A stretch of DNA of 64,000 nucleotides, from NCBI RefSeq assembly GCF_008370045.1, contig NZ_VOBN01000008.1, forward strand, positions 1 to 64,000, written 5' to 3'. Made by a program: the position numbers and the translations under genes. Shown in pieces: positions 33,946 through 43,664 of the stretch (its first letter is position 1; each line of letters begins with the position of its first letter). The DNA comes from Pseudomonas sp. ANT_J12 (lineage in GTDB: Bacteria; Pseudomonadota; Gammaproteobacteria; Pseudomonadales; Pseudomonadaceae). A model generated the notes under the pieces. The model was given only the letters and a program-made list of their open reading frames with translations. It had not been told where the DNA came from and did no database searches.

Positions 33946-33957
33946 TGCATCAGGCGA

Positions 33958-34824
33958 TCAAGAGCGCCCGACGGAACCGCTCACCGGTAGACTCCCGAGC
34001 AATTTGAGCCCGGTGCTTTTCACGAAGGTGTCGTAGTCCATCGGTTTCTGGATGCGGGTTTCAGCGTTGGGCAGCACGTAGGCCCAGGCCCGCTGGGACG
34101 AGGTGTCGTATACCAGCTTGAACAGGCGCGTCGGCACCCAGACCTTGTTGGCGCCGATGGTGCCGTGGCCGTCGTCAAACAGCGGGCCGGTGAAGACGAA
34201 CAAATTGCCATCGGCGCGCTTGGCAAACTTGCGCACATCCGCCTCGACCTTGCTCCAGATCTTCCGGTTGTTGGTGGGGTCCTGTGGCACCATGTTCGAC
34301 AACGCGAAGGACTGGGCCATGGCATTCGGACTCGGTGCATCGGCGGCCGGAGATTGATGCCCACGGTCCACAGCCGGATGCTGGCTGCGGTAGTCGCTCA
34401 ACTCGGCGCGCCCACTCTTGGGAATGCGTGGGTCCGGGTAAAACTGATTGGTGCGTTCCTCGCCTTTGGCGTCCCGTAACTGGGCGGCATTCAGGCGTTC
34501 GACCACTAACAGCGGCGTGCGGCTGGTTTGCGAGTACAGCACCGCGAAGTTGTCGGAACACAGGACCATCGGTTTCATGGTGGCAGGCACGGTGGCGGTG
34601 CTGATCGGCTTCGCGGCCGGGAACAGGTCTGCGCAACCGTCAAACGAGGGCTGTTTCTGTTTGTTCGAATAGAGGTCCAGGGCGGCGTTCTGGTTGATCG
34701 AGCCCGAGTGCGACGTTTGATGCTGGGTTTGCGGCTTGAGCAGATCCAGCAGACTGCGCGCTTCGGCGCCGGTGGAGAGCAAAACAAGGGCCGACAGCCC
34801 AACTGCAATTTTGCGTAGGTGCAT
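33958..34824 (-). CDS. secreted DNA/RNA non-specific endonuclease
   Basis: A 288-residue exported beta-beta-alpha-metal nuclease. The signal peptide (MHLRKIAVGLSALVLL, then STGAEA) is followed by the domain with YRSQHPAVDRGHQSPAADAP (catalytic His156 in DRGH), SFALSNMVPQDPTNN with the metal-binding Asn, and RKIWSKVEADVR with the conserved Glu. Length and motifs match NucA/Serratia-type nucleases. It probably degrades external nucleic acid as nutrient or acts on eDNA. It converges on trmK with 12 bp between the stops. Confidence 0.88.
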   Translation of the reverse strand: MHLRKIAVGLSALVLLSTGAEARSLLDLLKPQTQHQTSHSGSINQNAALDLYSNKQKQPSFDGCADLFPAAKPISTATVPATMKPMVLCSDNFAVLYSQTSRTPLLVVERLNAAQLRDAKGEERTNQFYPDPRIPKSGRAELSDYRSQHPAVDRGHQSPAADAPSPNAMAQSFALSNMVPQDPTNNRKIWSKVEADVRKFAKRADGNLFVFTGPLFDDGHGTIGANKVWVPTRLFKLVYDTSSQRAWAYVLPNAETRIQKPMDYDTFVKSTGLKLLGSLPVSGSVGRS

Positions 34825-35097
34825 GCTTTAATTCTTCGAATGGGATTGAGGGGCAAACACAAGGCGAGTTCCGTTGACGGAACCAAGTGGCGGCGGTGGC
34901 GGATTATAGTGCGGGGAGCATGCGTTCACTTTCCTTGATCAAAATACCGATGCGCAGTATGACCACTGACGGTCGTGGGGGTTTATGGACCGTGATAAAT
35001 CACTTTAGTGCTGGGCACTTTTACATTCTATCTGCGCGTTCCATCGTCCTAACGACACCCAGTAGCCCTTTGAAATCGCCCATCTGTTATCGAGGTA

Positions 35098-37596
35098 ATG
35101 GTGCCCCACTCTTCCGAACAATCTGCTGACGAAAAAAGCCTGCCGCGATTATTGCTCGATCTGCTGTGGCAACTCGCCGTGCTGCTGATCCCGATTTTCC
35201 TCGTGACAGTCATCCCGTTGTTGTGGGCCCTCGGTGTCGTGCTGGCGTGTGCGGCCCTGATGTGGCTGGCGTCGTGGGCGGGTTGGCTACGCGCCGGCCG
35301 AGGGCTTGCCCGGTTCATGACCTCCGCCGCCATCGGCCTGGGCTTTAACCTGGGCCGGGCGTTGCCGGCGTACTGGGACATCGCGGGAGCCGCCGTGGTG
35401 ATGTTTGCCGGGCTGGCCTGTGTCAGTCATCTGGAGCGACGTTTGGGCTTTGCCGAGCCGACAAAGGCGAAGGCCAGGTCGACACCCCTGGCGTCGGGCC
35501 AGTCTTGCGGCGGCGCCAGTGCCTGGGGCGGCGGCGAGCCTCAACAGACACCCGAGGGTGAGCCCATCCGCGTGTTCAACTACAGCGAAATCGCCATGGG
35601 CGGCCCCGTCCTGTGCGATTACCTGTTCCCCGATGGCGTGCTGCTCCAGAGTCTTGGGTCGTCGGCGCGTTTTTCCAATGACGGGCGTTACTTCGCCGCG
35701 CCTTTGCCCTCGCGCCAGGCCTGGGGTTTGGTGATTCTGGATCGGCAGGAGCGTGTGCTCTACCAATGTGCCTGCGATGAATTCTGGGAACTGGATGCCT
35801 TTAACGACGGCACCCTGACTGGGCGTTACAGCCCTTTGGTCGACAACGGCGGGCGGGCGATCAGCCTGGAGCAACTGCTGGCCACGGCTGAGCGGATCAG
35901 CCTGGTGCCGGTGGCCGACCTCTGGCTAGAACCGGGAACCTGGCAACACAACCTGGCGCGCGAAACGCTCCACCATACGTCCCCCGATGGCCAGCAACGT
36001 CTGGACGCGAGTGCGGCCGTGCCCGCCAGTCTGCGCGACTTGCCGCAACCCTGCGACCCGCTGAGGTACCCGCAATACCGCGTGAGTCTCAACGGCGAGC
36101 TCACGTCGCTGCTGATCATGGCCGACACCGCCATCATCTGGCATCCCGATAGTCGCTCGTTCGCGTGCCATGCGCGGATGGGTGCCGAGCAAGCCCTCGA
36201 TTACTGGCTCTGGCACGTGGACCGAGGCTGGCAAGCACTGCCCTGCCCGTGGATACCCGCTGACAACGAACCCTCCCTGGGCTGGAGCGAACCGCTGGAA
36301 CTGGACGACCACTGCCTGCGGTTGTCGTCCTACTTCGACTACCCGCAGCCTGATCACGGTCGTTATGGTTACGGCTTGTACAGCATTCACAGTGACTGTG
36401 AGACGCAGGTGGGCCACGCGCCGAACGGCCGGATGCAAGTCGCGGAGCGACAACTGACTCGCGTGCAGTTAGCTGTGCCGCTGGCGGGTGATGGACAGCG
36501 TGGCGCGACGAAGGTCGAGTCCGCGCCCTTGAGCGGTAAAACCCGCGCTCAATTCAGTTGGCAGCAAGACAACGGCCTGGGCCTCGGCGGCTATGGCTGT
36601 CGGATTGGCGACTGGGATTTGCCGGGGGTTTGGCAACTCGATCATCGGGTGTGCGACACCGGACGCTACATCGCCTTGATCCCGTTCACCCAGCCCCCCG
36701 CCACTGCCGGTCATGTGGTGGTGGCCGACGCCCAGGAACGCCGGTTGCTGAACAGCCCCGCGCTGATGGTCGCCCGGGTGTTGGACTTCCGTGGACCGAC
36801 ACTCAGCGTGGCGGTGATTCGCGGTCGCCTCGATCAGGATTCGCAAAGCACGCCGTTGCAGCGCTTCGACCAATCGCCTCCTCCGGCGGACGAAGGCGCA
36901 GCCTTCTGTGAGCATCGACCGGACTCGCGACTTTACTATGAGTGGTGCGAGCTGAATGTCACCCCGCAAGGCCTGACCGCCCTCCCCGACTGGCGTCTGG
37001 TCAATCAGCCACAGTCTGCCACCGCCGATGGCAACTTCATCCAGCCCGCACCGACGGACAAGGATGCCGCCTGGCTGTTCGGCTGTGAAACCGAATACGC
37101 CGACAGCTGGCTGCGCGTCCAGAGCCCACGCCTGGGCGGGCATTTGCTGACGGCCTCCGGTTGCGCCATCAGCCATCTCGCGCCCTCGATGATCTGGTCC
37201 GAAGACGCCCGTTATCTGGCCCTGACTCGCCTGCACACCGACGCCGACGACGACCACGACGGTCGACTGGCATGGCAGGTTCTGCTGCTGGATGTCCAGG
37301 CGCGAACCCTGAGGCAATCGACACAGCGGTTGCACAACCGTCCGCAGTTTGAAAGTTTTAAAGCGGAGGTCTTGAAGGTGCGGCTATTCCAGCGCGACTG
37401 GGAAGCCGAGGATGACAAAGACCGAGGCTCGATCAACGTGATGAAGTTGAGCGATCTGCTGGCACTCCCCGCCGAAGCCCTGTGCCCGTACGCGGGACTC
37501 TGGCTGACGGAAGATCAACTGGCGGAGGCTGACGCGTGGCGTGCCTTGGATGCGTCGGCGTTGAGTGATTGGCGGCAGGCAGGTTCCAGCCAATGA
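35098..37596 (+). CDS. large uncharacterised membrane-anchored protein
   Basis: The 832-residue product has three to four N-terminal helices (residues about 20-120) and a low-complexity linker (about 120-150). A long strand-rich region of about 680 residues follows, with repeated patterns such as DGRYFAAPLPSRQAWGLVIL, RYIALIPFTQPP and DARYLALTRL (strand motifs G/A-RY-A/L). These suggest a propeller-like domain in the cytoplasm. No catalytic motif was found. CGAGG precedes the ATG. It is alone between the nuclease gene and the receptor gene. Confidence 0.7.
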   Translation: MVPHSSEQSADEKSLPRLLLDLLWQLAVLLIPIFLVTVIPLLWALGVVLACAALMWLASWAGWLRAGRGLARFMTSAAIGLGFNLGRALPAYWDIAGAAVVMFAGLACVSHLERRLGFAEPTKAKARSTPLASGQSCGGASAWGGGEPQQTPEGEPIRVFNYSEIAMGGPVLCDYLFPDGVLLQSLGSSARFSNDGRYFAAPLPSRQAWGLVILDRQERVLYQCACDEFWELDAFNDGTLTGRYSPLVDNGGRAISLEQLLATAERISLVPVADLWLEPGTWQHNLARETLHHTSPDGQQRLDASAAVPASLRDLPQPCDPLRYPQYRVSLNGELTSLLIMADTAIIWHPDSRSFACHARMGAEQALDYWLWHVDRGWQALPCPWIPADNEPSLGWSEPLELDDHCLRLSSYFDYPQPDHGRYGYGLYSIHSDCETQVGHAPNGRMQVAERQLTRVQLAVPLAGDGQRGATKVESAPLSGKTRAQFSWQQDNGLGLGGYGCRIGDWDLPGVWQLDHRVCDTGRYIALIPFTQPPATAGHVVVADAQERRLLNSPALMVARVLDFRGPTLSVAVIRGRLDQDSQSTPLQRFDQSPPPADEGAAFCEHRPDSRLYYEWCELNVTPQGLTALPDWRLVNQPQSATADGNFIQPAPTDKDAAWLFGCETEYADSWLRVQSPRLGGHLLTASGCAISHLAPSMIWSEDARYLALTRLHTDADDDHDGRLAWQVLLLDVQARTLRQSTQRLHNRPQFESFKAEVLKVRLFQRDWEAEDDKDRGSINVMKLSDLLALPAEALCPYAGLWLTEDQLAEADAWRALDASALSDWRQAGSSQ

Positions 37597-37708
37597 AATG
37601 GCTAGCGTCATGTTATTTCCGACGCGCAGCAGGTTCTTTCCGGTTGACGCGTTAACCTTTCGCCGATTGCAGCCGATGCCTCTAACTTAGGGCATTGGAG
37701 CAATACAG

Positions 37709-39274
37709 ATGAGAAACAATCAACCAGTTACGCAGCGCGAGGTTGCCCTTGGACCTCAACAAAAACTCATCTCCACCACGGATGCACGAGGCGTCATCAC
37801 GTACTGCAATGACGCCTTCGTCGAGATCAGCGGTTTCAACAAGACAGACCTGATCGGCGCCCCGCAAAACATTGTGCGTCACCCCGATGTACCGTCGGCG
37901 ATCTTTGCCCATATGTGGGGCGCGCTGAAGCAGGGCAAGCCATGGATGGGCATCGTCAAGAATCGCTCGAAAAACGGCGACCACTACTGGGTCAACGCCT
38001 ACGTCACGCCGGTTTTCGAAGGCAGCCAGGTCGTGGGTTATGAGTCGGTCCGGGTCAAGCCGACCGCCGAACAGATCCGTCGCGCCGAAGCGCTCTACAA
38101 ACGGATCAACCTCGGCAAGTCCGCCGTCCCGGCCAGTGATCAATGGCAGCCTGCCGTATTCGCCTGGCTTCCGGTGGTGACCATGGGCCTGGTGGGTGCG
38201 CTGGGTGGCGTGTACCTCGGCATGACGGAGGCGATCATCCTCGCGGTCGGGGTTTCAGTGCCGCTCGGGCTCTGGGTGTCGAGTCGCCAAAATCGTGGGG
38301 CGTTGCATCTGCTGGCGATGGCTGAAGCCTCCACCTCCGATGCGGTGCTGGCCAAAATGTACAGCGATGAACGCGGCCCTCAGGCACGCCTCGAAACGGC
38401 ATTTGTCAGCCAGGCATCGCGGCTCAAGACCTGCCTCACCCGGCTGCAAGATACCGCTGAGCAACTGACCAGCCTGGCTGGCCGATCCGATGGCCTGGCC
38501 GCTGACAGCGCTCGTGGGCTGGACCGCCAACGCGTCGAGACCGAACAGGTGTCGACAGCGGTCAATCAAATGGCCGCCACCACACAAGAAGTCGCCAGCC
38601 ATGTACAACGCACCGCCGACGCCACCCAGGAAGCCAATGTGCTGACCGGGCGTGGCCGCGATGTGGCCCGTGATACCCGCGAAGCCATTCAGCGCCTCTC
38701 GGTGGTGGTCGGTGAGACCGGGCTGACGGTCGCGCAACTGGCCAAGGACAGCAATGAAATCGGCACGGTGGTCGACGTGATCAAAGGCATCGCCGATCAA
38801 ACCAACCTGCTGGCACTGAACGCCGCCATCGAAGCCGCACGTGCGGGTGACATGGGTCGAGGCTTCGCCGTCGTCGCCGATGAAGTGCGTCAGTTGGCAC
38901 AACGCACGACAGAGTCCACGACGCAGATCCATAGTCTGATTTCCAAGCTGCAGGTTTCGTCGAACAACGCGGTGAAGACCATGGAAAGCGGCCACCGACA
39001 GGCCGAAGAAGGCGTGGCGTGGGTGCTGGAGGCCGACAAGGCGCTGGTCGGTATCAGTGAAGCCGTGGCGAACATCACCGACATGACCACCCAGATCGCC
39101 GCCGCGACGGAAGAGCAAACAGCGGTGGCCGAGGAAATCAGTCGCAACATCACCACCATCGCGACGCTGGCGGATCAAACGTCGGAACAGGCCAGGCATT
39201 CGGCTGAATTGAGTAAGGAACTGACTCAGACCGCTAAAACCCAGTATTCGCTGGTTGAGCGGTTTAACCGGTAG
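37709..39274 (+). CDS. aer: Aer-type PAS chemoreceptor
   Basis: A 521-residue methyl-accepting protein. The N-terminal PAS domain (residues about 15-125: TDARGVITYCNDAFVEISGF, NIVRHPDVPSAIFAHMW, W-x-G-x-VKNRSKNGDHYWVNAY) is followed by two short membrane helices (about 150-190) and the cytoplasmic signalling domain. The hairpin tip is IKGIADQTNLLALNAAIEAA. This is the aerotaxis receptor plan, in which PAS-bound FAD senses redox state. RBS GGAG lies before the ATG. A REP-like hairpin follows the stop. Confidence 0.85.
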   Translation: MRNNQPVTQREVALGPQQKLISTTDARGVITYCNDAFVEISGFNKTDLIGAPQNIVRHPDVPSAIFAHMWGALKQGKPWMGIVKNRSKNGDHYWVNAYVTPVFEGSQVVGYESVRVKPTAEQIRRAEALYKRINLGKSAVPASDQWQPAVFAWLPVVTMGLVGALGGVYLGMTEAIILAVGVSVPLGLWVSSRQNRGALHLLAMAEASTSDAVLAKMYSDERGPQARLETAFVSQASRLKTCLTRLQDTAEQLTSLAGRSDGLAADSARGLDRQRVETEQVSTAVNQMAATTQEVASHVQRTADATQEANVLTGRGRDVARDTREAIQRLSVVVGETGLTVAQLAKDSNEIGTVVDVIKGIADQTNLLALNAAIEAARAGDMGRGFAVVADEVRQLAQRTTESTTQIHSLISKLQVSSNNAVKTMESGHRQAEEGVAWVLEADKALVGISEAVANITDMTTQIAAATEEQTAVAEEISRNITTIATLADQTSEQARHSAELSKELTQTAKTQYSLVERFNR

Positions 39275-39296
39275 TTCTTTAGGCCAACACTGGAAT

Positions 39297-39322
39297 TGTG
39301 GCGAGGGAGCTCCCTCGCCACA
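39297..39322. repeat. short perfect palindrome of REP type
   Basis: TGTGGCGAGGGA and its complement TCCCTCGCCACA meet at GC. It is followed by GGTTTT and probably ends the receptor transcript. Confidence 0.75.
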
Positions 39323-39401
39323 GGTTTTATGTTCGCCGTACCCTTTCCTTAACTTAAAGCCATGACGTCCTTGGCAGGCTATTAGTCTCTCGATGCTTCG
39401 C

Positions 39402-39797
39402 TCATTTGCGCCGCACCGCCACGCACTTGATCTCCACCAACAACCCCGGATGGGCCAACTCGCTGACGCCGATGCACGTCCAGGCGCAGTGTCCTTTGGG
39501 GAACATCCGATTTTTCACGTCCCGAAACACCGCCATATGCCTGGACATGTCCACGTGGTAAGTGGTCATGTCCACCACATCCTCAAACGTGCACCCGCCC
39601 GCCTCCAGCACTTGCGCGAGGTTTTCCCAGGCGCTGATGAACTGCTGCTCGGGATCCTCGATTACTTGCAAGTCAGGCGTGCGCCCCACTTGGCCGGCGC
39701 AGAACAACGTGTCGCCGACCTTGACCGCCGGGGCGTAACCCGCGCGTTCGACGATGGGGCGCATGGCCTCGGGAATGATGATTTCACGCTCAGACAT
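39402..39797 (-). CDS. RidA-family protein with Trp replacing the canonical Arg
   Basis: A 131-residue Rid-fold protein: IIIPEAMRPIVERAGYAPAV, LFCAGQVGR, WENLAQVLEAGGCTFEDVVD, then CAWTCIGVSELAHPGLLVEI. The usual motif is PARTxIGVxELA, in which Arg anchors the substrate carboxylate; here it reads CAWT. The standard imine deaminase reaction is therefore unlikely. It lies 18 bp after the GlxA-type regulator gene on the same strand, in one transcript. RBS GGAG precedes the start. Confidence 0.85.
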   Translation of the reverse strand: MSEREIIIPEAMRPIVERAGYAPAVKVGDTLFCAGQVGRTPDLQVIEDPEQQFISAWENLAQVLEAGGCTFEDVVDMTTYHVDMSRHMAVFRDVKNRMFPKGHCAWTCIGVSELAHPGLLVEIKCVAVRRK

Positions 39798-39815
39798 TGC
39801 TGGGTCTCCGGTAGG

Positions 39816-40799
39816 TTATTTGACCAGCCGCTTTTCCTTGGAAGGTCGGTAGCCAAAGTACGAGCTGTAGCATTTGCTGAAATGACTCGGCGACACAAAA
39901 CCGCAGGCCACCAGCACGTCGACCTGGGACAGTTCGGTGTGTTGCAGCAAACGCCGCGCTTCGGTGATGCGCAGTTCCATGTAATAGCGTTGCGGCGTGG
40001 TGCCCAGTTGTTCCTTGAACAGCCGCTCCAGTTGGCGGCGGGAACGGCCGGCGTACACCGCCAGTTGCTCCAGCTCCAACGGCTCTTCGAGGTTGGCATC
40101 CATCAGCTTCACCACCTCACGCAACGGCGCGCTCACGCAGATGTTTTCCGTCGGTTTGATCCGCCGGTAGCGCGACTCTTCGAACGCCAGAATGTCTTCG
40201 ATACCCTCGACAAGAGCTTTGTCGTACAAGCCTTTGATCCAGTCCAGCGCCATGTGGAAGGCGCCGGAAGGACTGGACGCGGTGAGCCGGTCGCGATCAA
40301 TCACAAAGGGCTCGCTGGTGACCTGCGCGGCCTTGGCAATTTCCGCCAATGCCGGGCGATGTTCCGGGTGGATGGCGCAGCGATAACCGTCGAGCAAACC
40401 TGCGGCGCCGAGAAACCATGCACCGTTCCACAATCCGGCCAGCATCACGTCATGGTCGGCTGCGGTTTTGAGCAAGTGGATCAGTTCATCGTTGGCTTTG
40501 AGTTCGGTGCGGTAGCCGCCGCAGATGACCAGCAGGTCCAGGTCTTGAATCGCAGCAGCGTCGAACCGGGCATCGGGCCGAATAACCAGGCCCAGATCGC
40601 TGACGACCTCGCCTTCGTTCAAGCCGAATGTGCGGGAAGTGAACAACTTCGGTCGCAGCAGATTCGCGGTGATGATCGTATCCAGCGCCTGGGTAAACGC
40701 GGGTAGCGAGAAATGCTCGAGCAGCAAAAAACCGGCGCGAACCGATTGGCTGGTCTCGCTGGGTTGCTCATTCAGATAGCGAAGGTTTTTCCCCTTCAT
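39816..40799 (-). CDS. GlxA-type AraC regulator (DJ-1/PfpI domain plus AraC HTH)
   Basis: A 327-residue regulator with an N-terminal DJ-1/PfpI-like domain (AGFLLLEHFSLPAFTQALD, DLLVICGGYRTEL) and a C-terminal AraC helix-turn-helix pair (VYAGRSRRQLERLFKEQLGT, PQRYYMELRITEARRLL, FVSPSHFSKCYSSYFGYRPS). At the nucleophile-elbow position the DJ-1 Cys is missing (AGLWNGAWFL), so the domain is a sensor, not an enzyme. ATG 40799 follows GCGGAGG; GTG 40841 lacks a site. The downstream RidA-like gene is its likely operon partner. Confidence 0.87.
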   Translation of the reverse strand: MKGKNLRYLNEQPSETSQSVRAGFLLLEHFSLPAFTQALDTIITANLLRPKLFTSRTFGLNEGEVVSDLGLVIRPDARFDAAAIQDLDLLVICGGYRTELKANDELIHLLKTAADHDVMLAGLWNGAWFLGAAGLLDGYRCAIHPEHRPALAEIAKAAQVTSEPFVIDRDRLTASSPSGAFHMALDWIKGLYDKALVEGIEDILAFEESRYRRIKPTENICVSAPLREVVKLMDANLEEPLELEQLAVYAGRSRRQLERLFKEQLGTTPQRYYMELRITEARRLLQHTELSQVDVLVACGFVSPSHFSKCYSSYFGYRPSKEKRLVK

Positions 40800-40959
40800 G
40801 CCTCCGCTGAATTGGCGTCGTTCGATCAAGGTCTGGGTCACTCGTTGTTATTAGCGAACAGGTGCGTTGATAAAGGCCATGCTAACCTCCAGCCGCATAA
40901 AAAGCCCTTCCCTCTTCGTCATTATGTGACTGATCAGTTCAACAAAAGGAGTTGGCGAC

Positions 40960-41280
40960 ATGGACGTTATCAATCAGATGCAGCCCGCCGAGTGTGCAGA
41001 CATGGTGGACATCCGACGCGAAATCGATGCCCTCGATCAGGCCGTTATCAAGTTGTTGGGCAGGCGTTTCAACTATGTGCTGGCGGCGTCGAAGTTCAAG
41101 ACATCCGCGACCTCGGTACGTGCCCCGGAGCGATTCAAAGCCATGCTGGAAACACGTCGGGAATGGGCCGCTGCCGAAGGCCTGAGCCCGGATGCCATTG
41201 AAAAGATGTACAGCGATTTGGTGCACCACTTCATTGCCGAAGAAATGAAGCATTGGGCGGCGCATCAATCGGAGACATGA
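40960..41280 (+). CDS. isochorismate lyase / chorismate mutase type II (PchB-like)
   Basis: A 106-residue AroQ-fold protein aligning without gaps to P. aeruginosa PchB in the core. Arg19, Arg36 and Lys47 correspond to PchB Arg14, Arg31 and Lys42 that hold the substrate; PchB Gln90 is replaced by Glu95 (IAEEMKHW). PchB turns isochorismate into salicylate and pyruvate and has weak mutase activity. No pchA-like isochorismate synthase or siderophore gene is in this window, so the role is open: salicylate formation or a secondary chorismate mutase. AAAGGAG precedes the ATG. It is divergent from the GlxA-type regulator. Confidence 0.82.
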   Translation: MDVINQMQPAECADMVDIRREIDALDQAVIKLLGRRFNYVLAASKFKTSATSVRAPERFKAMLETRREWAAAEGLSPDAIEKMYSDLVHHFIAEEMKHWAAHQSET

Positions 41281-41299
41281 TTCGGCCGTCAAAAGCACC

Positions 41300-41562
41300 T
41301 GTAGGAGCGAGGCTTGCCCGCGAAGAACGATAACGCGGTATGCCAGACCTGACGCCTTCCCCGTAGGAGCAAAGCTTGCCCGCGATGAACGATGACGCGG
41401 TGTGTCAGGTCCGACGCCATCGCGAGCAAGCTTTGCTCCTACAGGTGTCGGGCCTGATTTGCGTTGTAGGAGCGAGGCTTGCCCGCGAAAAACGATGACG
41501 CGGCGTGTCAGACCTGACGCCATCGCGAGCAAGCTTTGCTCCTACAGGTGGTGGCGAGATTG
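41300..41562. repeat. REPIN cluster with five arms
   Basis: GTAGGAGC arms begin near 41301, 41362 and 41466, with matching TTTGCTCCTACAGG arms near 41430 and 41536. The spacers (GACGCGGTGTGTCAGGTCC type) are related. It separates the pchB-like gene from a convergent MFS gene. Confidence 0.85.
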
Positions 41563-41565
41563 CGT

Positions 41566-42963
41566 TTACAGGTCGGTGATTTCCTTATGCTGCGGCACCA
41601 GCGCTTTCATCACGCTCCACGCCACCAGGTAAGCCAATGCGCAGATGGCGAACATGATCATGTAACCGGTGTGAATGTCGTTGATCGATTTGTAGTAGTC
41701 GAACACCCAGCCGCCGATCTTGGTCATCACCACACCGCCCAAACCGCCGGCCATGCCGCCGATTCCCACCACCGAGGCCACGGTTTTTTGCGGAAACATG
41801 TCGGACACGGTGGTGAAGATGTTGCACGACCACGCCTGGTGCGCCGAGGCGCCCACACCGATCAGCAACACCGGCACCCAGAAACTGATGTAGCCGAACG
41901 GCTGCGCCAGCAACACCACCAGCGGGAACAGCGCGATCACCAGCATGGCTTTCATGCGACCGTCGTACGGCTTGTCGCCGCGCGCCATGAAGTAGCTCGG
42001 GAACCAGCCGCCGCCGATGCTGCCGACCATGGTCATGCTGTACAGCACGGCCAGCGGGACCACGATGTCCGGGCCTTTCATGCCGTATTGCGCCGACAGG
42101 TAGGTCGGCAGCCAGAACAGGAAGAACCACCACACGCCATCGGTCATGAACTTGCCAAAGGCAAACGCCCAGGTCTGACGGTAGGTCAGCAACTTGAACC
42201 AAGAGACTTTCTTGACCACTTCACCCGGTGTGGCAATCACTTGCACCGGTTCATCGCTGCGGATGTAAGCCAGTTCCGCCGCCGACAGGCGTTTTTGCTG
42301 CTCCGGTTTCTGGTACAGCGTGATCCACACCGCCACCCAAACGAAGCCCAGCATACCGATGACGATAAACGCCGCTTCCCAGCCCCACAGGCCAGCAATC
42401 AACGGCACGCAGATCGGCGCCAGGATCGCGCCGACGTTGGCACCGGAGTTGAAGATGCCGGTGGCGAATGAGCGTTCTTTTTTCGGGAAATATTCGGCGG
42501 TGGCCTTGATCGCGATCGGGAAGTTACCCGCCTCGCCAATCGCCAGCACTGCCCGGGACAGCATGAAACCGGCAATCGAAACCGGAATGACCGCCAGGCC
42601 GAATGCGCTGCACACCGCCGCGATCCCCTCGCCCATCGGTACTGCAAACGCATGCATGATCGCGCCCGTCGACCAGATGCCGATGGCCACTACAAACGCG
42701 GTTTTGGTGCCGATCTTGTCGACCACACGACCGGCGAACAGCATGGAAATCGCATAGACAAACTGGAACACCGACGCAATGTTGGCGTAATCGGTATTAC
42801 TCCAGCCAAATTCCGTCGACAGGCCCGGCGCCAGCAGGCTGAGCACCTGGCGGTCGAGGTAGTTGACGGTAGTCGCAAAGAACAACAGCGCGCAGATCGT
42901 CCAGCGGTATTTGCCTACGGCTTGGCCGACACGTTGCGCATTGATGGGCTCGTTCAGATTCAT
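41566..42963 (-). CDS. MFS transporter, hexuronate (ExuT) / ACS type
   Basis: A 465-residue carrier with 12 predicted helices. It shows RWTICALLFFATTVNYLDRQ (the ACS-family opening), LGWSxxDY-like FGWSNTDYANI, GRVVDKIGTKTAFV, GEAGNFPIAIKATAEYFPKK and FATGIFNSGANVGAILAP. These match ExuT-type importers of galacturonate/glucuronate. No uronate catabolic genes are adjacent, so the true substrate is uncertain. The 3' end abuts the REPIN cluster. Confidence 0.82.
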   Translation of the reverse strand: MNLNEPINAQRVGQAVGKYRWTICALLFFATTVNYLDRQVLSLLAPGLSTEFGWSNTDYANIASVFQFVYAISMLFAGRVVDKIGTKTAFVVAIGIWSTGAIMHAFAVPMGEGIAAVCSAFGLAVIPVSIAGFMLSRAVLAIGEAGNFPIAIKATAEYFPKKERSFATGIFNSGANVGAILAPICVPLIAGLWGWEAAFIVIGMLGFVWVAVWITLYQKPEQQKRLSAAELAYIRSDEPVQVIATPGEVVKKVSWFKLLTYRQTWAFAFGKFMTDGVWWFFLFWLPTYLSAQYGMKGPDIVVPLAVLYSMTMVGSIGGGWFPSYFMARGDKPYDGRMKAMLVIALFPLVVLLAQPFGYISFWVPVLLIGVGASAHQAWSCNIFTTVSDMFPQKTVASVVGIGGMAGGLGGVVMTKIGGWVFDYYKSINDIHTGYMIMFAICALAYLVAWSVMKALVPQHKEITDL

Positions 42964-43664
42964 GGCATCACTTTATTATTGGATTAGGGTGATGAACTCT
43001 CGACAACCTTGTGAGAGTGCAGGTGCACGCTCTCCATGCCCGGCGGCTGGAGTTGGACCTGGGCACTGCTATGAGGCGTTGGGCGGGACGGTTGTTTGGG
43101 AGGGACCGGCTGCGTTAAGGCAAACAGTCAGGATCGAACCATGGGGAGCGGCATTCGGGGAGGCGAGAACGCAGGTTGGATTCATGATGGGGTCGACACT
43201 CTTTTTTATTTTTAGGGTTCAACAGCCGAGCTATCGTCTGTCGTCGTACAACTGCGCCTTTTATATCGAGGCCGATACCCGGCTGTCAATCTGAAAGATG
43301 GCCGTTCGTCATGACACAGTCCATTCGATTTTCAAGGAATACGATGGATGCAGGCGAGATCAGCAGGGTAATGTCATGGGCGAGTGGCCGATGGAAGGGG
43401 AAATGTCGTTGTACGACAACGTCAGCAGAACTCACAGCCTGCAATATTCATCAATGGATCGAGAATTGGCGCGAGGCTCCACATGGCTGAAGGGTCTGTC
43501 CGCCGGTCATTACCATTGAACTCTCGCGCCATGGACACCGTCCAGCGCGTCCTGAAACCCGCAATCTTCCCTTCAGAAATCAATAAGTAACAACGACCGA
43601 AAATGCTTTGAATTTTTTTCTGACGCCACCACTCCTTTATCTATGAGCATATGGAGGGGGCCTC
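42964..43664. other. about 700 bp without a supported gene
   Basis: Several short overlapping frames exist (for example 43298-43519), but none has a ribosome site with matching codon bias. The left part must hold the promoter of the MFS gene. Confidence 0.45.

Noticed and set aside
39393..40706. 437-codon plus-strand frame
   Set aside because: It runs opposite to two well-supported genes (RidA-like and GlxA-type regulator).
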